Shown one piece after another: positions 22,404-25,883 of a stretch of 25,883 nt of DNA. Numbering within the stretch: the stretch's first letter is position 1; every line of letters starts with the position of its first letter. The DNA is from JBLNBQ01 sp050260095 (GTDB lineage: Bacteria; Bacillota; UBA5301; DYFA01). Location of the stretch: contig JBLNBQ010000117.1 of assembly GCA_050260095.1 (NCBI GenBank), forward strand, positions 1 through 25,883, read 5' to 3'. The position numbers were made by a program, and so were the translations under genes. The notes below the pieces were generated by a model. That model was not told the origin of the DNA. It saw only the letters and a program-made list of their open reading frames with translations, and made no database searches.

Positions 22404-23363
22404 TCACCGGCGTCCGAGGTACAAGCTTCGCCCGAGCAGCCCATCGTACGGCGACCAGACCGCCTCCGGAGCAGCGCTTTCGCCGGTGAGGGCGACCTGC
22501 TCATACTGCTGCACCCGGCCGGAGAGCAGGTCGGCGTAGTGCACCGCCGCCGCCTCGAGGGTCTGCGGCAGAACCGGCGCCCCCCACTCCAGCTCCCCGT
22601 GGTGGCTGAGGATCAGGTGGCCGAGTTCGACGGCCAGTTCGGGGTAGCGGCCGGCCACTGCGGCGAGCCGCTCCCGCAATAGCTCCCAGCCGAGCACGGT
22701 GTGGCCCAGCAGTTTGCCCTGGTCGGTGAGGTCGATGAGCGGCCGGTAGCAGTACTCCCGGATCTTGCCGATGTCGTGCAGGAGCGCGCCGGTGAGGGCC
22801 AGGTCGCGCCGGAGCGCCGGGGTGAAGCCGGCGATCGTCTCGACCAGCTCGGCCACTTCCAGGCTGTGCTCGAGGAGGCCGCCCAGGTAGTTGTGGTGGA
22901 TGCGCTTGGCGGCCGGAGCCTCGCAGTACAGGCGGCGAAACTCGGGATCGCCGAAGAAGGCGTCCAGAGCCGCCCGGCAGCCCTCGTGGCGAACCGAGGC
23001 AAGAAGTTCGTCGAGCCGGCCCTCCATCTCCCGGCGGTCCCGGGCGGAGACCGGCAGGAAATCGGCCAACTCGAATTCGCCCTCCGCCAGCCGGCGGAGC
23101 GCGGTGAGCCGGAGTTGCCGGGCCTCCCGGTACTCCTCAACCGTGCCGGCGACCCGCAGCACGTCGCCGACCTCGAACTCGCCAGCCAGGCGTTCGGCGT
23201 TCTCCCAGGCCCGGCCTTCGATCTGCCCGGTCCGGTCCACGAGGACGACCGCCAGGTAGCGCCCTTTCGCCTGGTCGCGGAAGGGGACGAGGCGCTTGTC
23301 GGCCACCATCAGGGGCACTTCGACGGTCTCGCCGGGCCGGAAGTCAGCAATGTAGAGTCTCAC
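22404..23363 (-). CDS. YhaM-like 3'-5' exonuclease (OB-fold plus HD domain)
   Basis: YhaM is a 3'-5' exoribonuclease, also active on single-stranded DNA, that trims RNA ends in Firmicutes. The 319-aa product has an N-terminal OB-fold (about 1-95, with RYLAVVLVDRTGQIEGRAWE) and an HD domain. The metal-binding motifs are HHNYLGGLLEHSLEV, GALLHDIGK and LILSHHGELEWGAPVLPQTLEA, the last being very characteristic. The start is GTG 23363 with AAAGGAG 7 nt upstream; a frame extending to 23987 has no support. It is the first of the tight yhaM-addB-addA-rmuC run. The 110 nt upstream, to the membrane gene, hold no clear terminator. Confidence 0.92.
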   Translation of the reverse strand: MRLYIADFRPGETVEVPLMVADKRLVPFRDQAKGRYLAVVLVDRTGQIEGRAWENAERLAGEFEVGDVLRVAGTVEEYREARQLRLTALRRLAEGEFELADFLPVSARDRREMEGRLDELLASVRHEGCRAALDAFFGDPEFRRLYCEAPAAKRIHHNYLGGLLEHSLEVAELVETIAGFTPALRRDLALTGALLHDIGKIREYCYRPLIDLTDQGKLLGHTVLGWELLRERLAAVAGRYPELAVELGHLILSHHGELEWGAPVLPQTLEAAAVHYADLLSGRVQQYEQVALTGESAAPEAVWSPYDGLLGRSLYLGRR

Positions 23364-23473
23364 GCGTTGGCTCCTTTCAGGCGGCTCACCTGCGCCGCCG
23401 CAACTTTCGCTCCGGAGGTCCGTCTTTGCCTTGAGCCTAACATGGTGTGCGGACGGAAGATGTCGTCCGGGAG
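23364..23473. other. Intergenic spacer between the membrane protein and YhaM-like genes
   Basis: These 110 nt separate the two minus-strand genes. I see no hairpin terminator with a U-run and no strong promoter hexamers. A promoter for yhaM-addB-addA-rmuC would be expected here, because this is the only gap above 100 nt in the whole run. Confidence 0.3.
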
Positions 23474-24160
23474 TCAGGACCCCTTCGGCGACGCGGCGGC
23501 GCGGGCTTTGTCGCGTGCCCGGATCACTTCGCGGCTGTACATGAAACCGAGGAACATGAGCAGGAGACCGGCCAGTTCGGCCAGGTAGAAGTGCTCGGAG
23601 AATCCCTGCCGCGCCCCGAACCCCGCCGCGGCAATCACCGCCGTCCCGGCCGCGATCAGCAGGTTCCAGGCGGTGCCGGCTTTGATCCAGGAGTAGACGG
23701 CTCCGCCGAAGAGCGCCAGCGTGCCGGGGGCGGAGAGCAGCGGTGAAAGGTGCCGCACCTCCGGCGCCATCGCCCGCCCGGCCACCACGATGCCCGGGAC
23801 GAAGCGGGTCACGTCGAGCGGCGCCAGGAACGCCCGGACGAGCATGTACAGGGTGGCCAGCACGGTGTAGGCCAGGAAGGCGTGGCCCCAGCGCTTGTCG
23901 TAGAGCAGGTAGACCGTGCCGGCGCCGAGGAAAGCGACCAGGGCGGCCGACCCCACGTAGTACAGGCGGTACATCGTCGGGTTCCACCCCGCCACCTCCG
24001 ACCAGAACTCGGGAAAGGCGGAGAGACCGAAGAGGACCAACCCGACCGTCCAGACCAGCTGGTGCGGGCGCCGGCGCTCCAGGTACTGCTGCCCGACGAA
24101 GAAGGCGTAAGCAAAGCTCAGAACCGTGGTGACAAGCGGGTACAGGGTACGGAAGCCCAC
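23474..24160 (-). CDS. Seven-helix integral membrane protein, unknown function
   Basis: I do not recognise the family. The 228-aa product has seven predicted membrane segments at about residues 8-28, 34-52, 64-87, 92-112, 140-160, 164-184 and 191-212. There are few polar residues in the helices apart from aromatic and Glu/Trp residues in the loop FPEFWSEVAGW. The short tail is basic (SREVIRARDKARAAA). No catalytic motif or binding signature is visible. The GTG at 24160 follows AGGAAGGGGG, which starts in the stop codon of the upstream ornithine cyclodeaminase-like gene 16 nt away, so the two are co-transcribed. A transport or sensory role linked to that enzyme is possible but unproven. Confidence 0.7.
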   Translation of the reverse strand: MGFRTLYPLVTTVLSFAYAFFVGQQYLERRRPHQLVWTVGLVLFGLSAFPEFWSEVAGWNPTMYRLYYVGSAALVAFLGAGTVYLLYDKRWGHAFLAYTVLATLYMLVRAFLAPLDVTRFVPGIVVAGRAMAPEVRHLSPLLSAPGTLALFGGAVYSWIKAGTAWNLLIAAGTAVIAAAGFGARQGFSEHFYLAELAGLLLMFLGFMYSREVIRARDKARAAASPKGS

Positions 24161-24176
24161 GTGGAAGACCCCCTTC

Positions 24177-25403
24177 CTAACTTGTCGCGCCCAGCCCCAG
24201 GGCCCGGCACAGCTCGCGCATGAACGACTCGACGTCGGTCACGATGCCGATGGTCTGGAAGGATCCCCGGTCGGCCAGCTTGGTGACGACCGCCTGGTTG
24301 ATGTCCACGCAGAGGAACTTGACCGCCGCCGGCAGCATGTTGCCGACCGCGATGGAATGGAGCATGGTCGAGACGGCGATCACCAGCTCGACCCCTTGGA
24401 GTTCGGCCCGCATGGCGTTCTGGGCCTCGCGGGTGTCGGTGACCACCTCGGGCAGGGGACCGTCGTCGCGGATCGAACCGGCGAGCACGTAAGGGATTCC
24501 CTGCCGGGTGAGCGTGTACATGAGACCCTTCCGCAGCACCCCGGTCTCCACCGCATTCTTGATCGAACCGCAGGCCCGGATGGTGTTGATCGCACGGAGG
24601 TGGTGCTCGTGGCCCCGGGCCGCCGGAATGCCGCTCTCCAGGTTGACGCCGAGCGAGGTGCCGTAGAGCGCCGCTTCGATGTCGTGGGCGGCCAGGGCGT
24701 TGCCCGCGAAAAGGCACTGCACGAAGCCTGCCTCGGCGAGACTCGCCAGGTAACGCACGGCGCCGGTATGCACGAGGGCCGGACCGCCGACGAAGACGAT
24801 GCGCCCGCCCCGCTCCCTGATCTGCCGCATCTCCGTCGCAATCTCGCCAATCAGGACGTGCTTGGGCTTCTCCGAGGAGACAGCCGACGACATGAACTCG
24901 AAGACTTCCTTGTGGCGGGCTCGTTCGAGCGGGATGACCTGGATCCCCTCGTGGCCGACCACGACCAGCTCGCCCCGGCGCACGTTGCCCACCCTGACCG
25001 CACGCGCCGTGCCCTGCTCAGGATCGACCACCACCGTGCAGTCCATCTCCGCGTTGGCGACCTTCAGCCACCGGCCGCCGTGCCGCACGTAGGTCACCAG
25101 GTTGGTGGTGGCATAGAAGCCCTCCGGAAAGACGCCGTCGGCCGGCGCAGGGACCAGCCGCGCGTCGGCTTCCAAAGGCAGCGTCGCCCCGAGCCGGCGG
25201 AGGTTCTGCACGATGCGGGAGAGGTCCTCCTCCCGCCCGGCGCGGACGCGCAGCCTGGCGTAGCTGGGGTCGTCTTTCTGAACGCCGATGCGGATCTCCT
25301 CGATCACGTAATCGCCGTTGCCGGCGATGATCTCGTCCATCGCCCGGCTAAGCACGAGAGAATCGATGAGGTGACCGGACAACTCGACCAGTTCGGTGAA
25401 CAC
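24177..25403 (-). CDS. TIGR00300 / LOR-SDH domain protein, archaeal-type ornithine cyclodeaminase family
   Basis: Characterised relatives (methanogen enzymes and the C-terminal half of cyanobacterial AgrE/ArgZ) convert ornithine to proline and ammonia with bound NAD. The 408-aa product begins FTELVELSGHLIDSLVLSRAM after its start, matching the LOR/SDH N-terminal domain (residues 1-100). It continues with a Rossmann-like C-terminal domain (about 160-400) containing RIVFVGGPALVHTG, LFAGNALAAHDIEAALYG and GHEHHLRAINTIR. GTG 25403 is preceded by GGAGGAG. Length fits the family. The activity is inferred, not shown. It is 43 nt downstream of the methylase-like gene and is followed by the membrane protein. 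Confidence 0.85.
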   Translation of the reverse strand: MFTELVELSGHLIDSLVLSRAMDEIIAGNGDYVIEEIRIGVQKDDPSYARLRVRAGREEDLSRIVQNLRRLGATLPLEADARLVPAPADGVFPEGFYATTNLVTYVRHGGRWLKVANAEMDCTVVVDPEQGTARAVRVGNVRRGELVVVGHEGIQVIPLERARHKEVFEFMSSAVSSEKPKHVLIGEIATEMRQIRERGGRIVFVGGPALVHTGAVRYLASLAEAGFVQCLFAGNALAAHDIEAALYGTSLGVNLESGIPAARGHEHHLRAINTIRACGSIKNAVETGVLRKGLMYTLTRQGIPYVLAGSIRDDGPLPEVVTDTREAQNAMRAELQGVELVIAVSTMLHSIAVGNMLPAAVKFLCVDINQAVVTKLADRGSFQTIGIVTDVESFMRELCRALGLGATS

Positions 25404-25446
25404 GCTGTTCTCCTCCGCTCCGGCATCCCGCTCCAGTGGCGGCCCG

Positions 25447-25883
25447 TCAGTTCTGCAGTTCGCAGTAGAAGAGCCGTTCGGTGACCCGCCCGCCCGCGGC
25501 GCCGTGTTCCTGCTCGAAGCATTCCGGACGCCCGCGGGTCTTGAGGATGCTCCAGATCTGGGCGTTGGGTATGACGCCATCGCTGCCGTAGCTCAGGAAG
25601 AGGTGGCGCCCCCGGACCTTCGACACCAAGTCGGCGAGCGCGGCGGCGGCCCGTTCCGGCTCCGTCCAGTCGCCCAGCCCGGCTGGCTCGCCCGCCGGAC
25701 CGGCGATCTCCTCCAGCAGCGCCATGTGGCCGGCGGCCTTCTCCGGGCCCCGCGGCGGATCGAGGTAGACGGCCTCCGCCTCGACCGTGGCGGCCAGCTG
25801 CCGGGCGTCCTGGCAGAAGACCTGGTGCGGGCCGGCTCCCGCCGCCCGGGGCAGCCGGAAGACCATCCTGGCCGCGCCGCCCG
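25447..25883 (-). CDS. D12-class adenine DNA methylase-like protein, 3' part
   Basis: The gene enters from beyond the right edge; its frame is open to 25883, so the N-terminal SAM-binding part is missing. The visible C-terminal part resembles the D12/Dam superfamily: FCQDARQLAATVEAEAVYLDPP corresponds to motif IV, and EKAAGHMALLEEIAG and RHLFLSYGSDGVIPNAQIWSIL match the downstream region. The usual DPPY reads DPPR here, so the aromatic residue that stacks on the flipped adenine is replaced. An ATG at 25866 exists but would begin inside the family domain. It precedes the ornithine cyclodeaminase-like gene on the same strand. Catalytic activity is uncertain. Confidence 0.65.
   Translation of the reverse strand, partial: GGAARMVFRLPRAAGAGPHQVFCQDARQLAATVEAEAVYLDPPRGPEKAAGHMALLEEIAGPAGEPAGLGDWTEPERAAAALADLVSKVRGRHLFLSYGSDGVIPNAQIWSILKTRGRPECFEQEHGAAGGRVTERLFYCELQN

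Noticed and set aside
23364..23987. N-terminal extension of the YhaM-like protein to 23987.
   Set aside because: It is an antisense-like, Arg-rich run overlapping the membrane-protein gene. The GTG at 23363 has AAAGGAG at proper spacing and begins the OB-fold.

Overview
The window looks like chromosomal DNA from a high-GC bacterium, most plausibly a diderm lineage related to Bacillota (Firmicutes); this placement is inference. The AddA/AddB helicase-nuclease pair and a YhaM-type exonuclease are typical of Firmicutes. A cobalamin riboswitch followed by a BtuB-like TonB-dependent receptor and a TonB protein implies an outer membrane. Most genes follow strong AGGAGG-type ribosome binding sites, many with GTG or TTG starts. 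The cas region is visibly less GC-rich than the rest.

Region 1 (1-8823, all on the minus strand) is a complete type I-E CRISPR-Cas locus. In transcription order it reads cas1, cas2, cas3, cas8e (cse1), cas11 (cse2), cas7e, cas5e, cas6e, leader, CRISPR array. Only the leader-proximal three repeats and two spacers fall inside the window. The adaptation genes come first, unlike the common E. coli-like order. The cas2/cas3 junction is abnormal. The cas2 frame has no stop after its normal end and runs on into cas3. Cas3 lies in the +1 frame with no ribosome binding site, and the first HD-nuclease motif (H..D) is missing where the frames meet. This suggests a former Cas2-Cas3 fusion damaged by a small deletion, or one joined by frameshifting.

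Region 2 (8824-9490) is a gene-poor stretch containing a well-supported 36-residue membrane miniprotein gene, possibly a decayed mobile-element remnant, and a strong hairpin terminator.

Region 3 (9491-14544) is an envelope nutrient-acquisition cluster. A secreted CpdB-like phosphoesterase/nucleotidase lies on the minus strand. Divergent from it, a cobalamin riboswitch controls btuB, followed by tonB.

Region 4 (14581-25883, minus strand) reads, in transcription order: the 3' part of a D12-class adenine methylase-like gene, an archaeal-type ornithine cyclodeaminase family protein (TIGR00300), a seven-helix membrane protein, a YhaM-like exonuclease, addB, addA and rmuC. The last four form a DNA/RNA end-processing group with tight spacing. 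Both AddA and AddB carry the C...CxxCx5C signature of an iron-sulfur nuclease domain, and AddB has no N-terminal Walker A motif.
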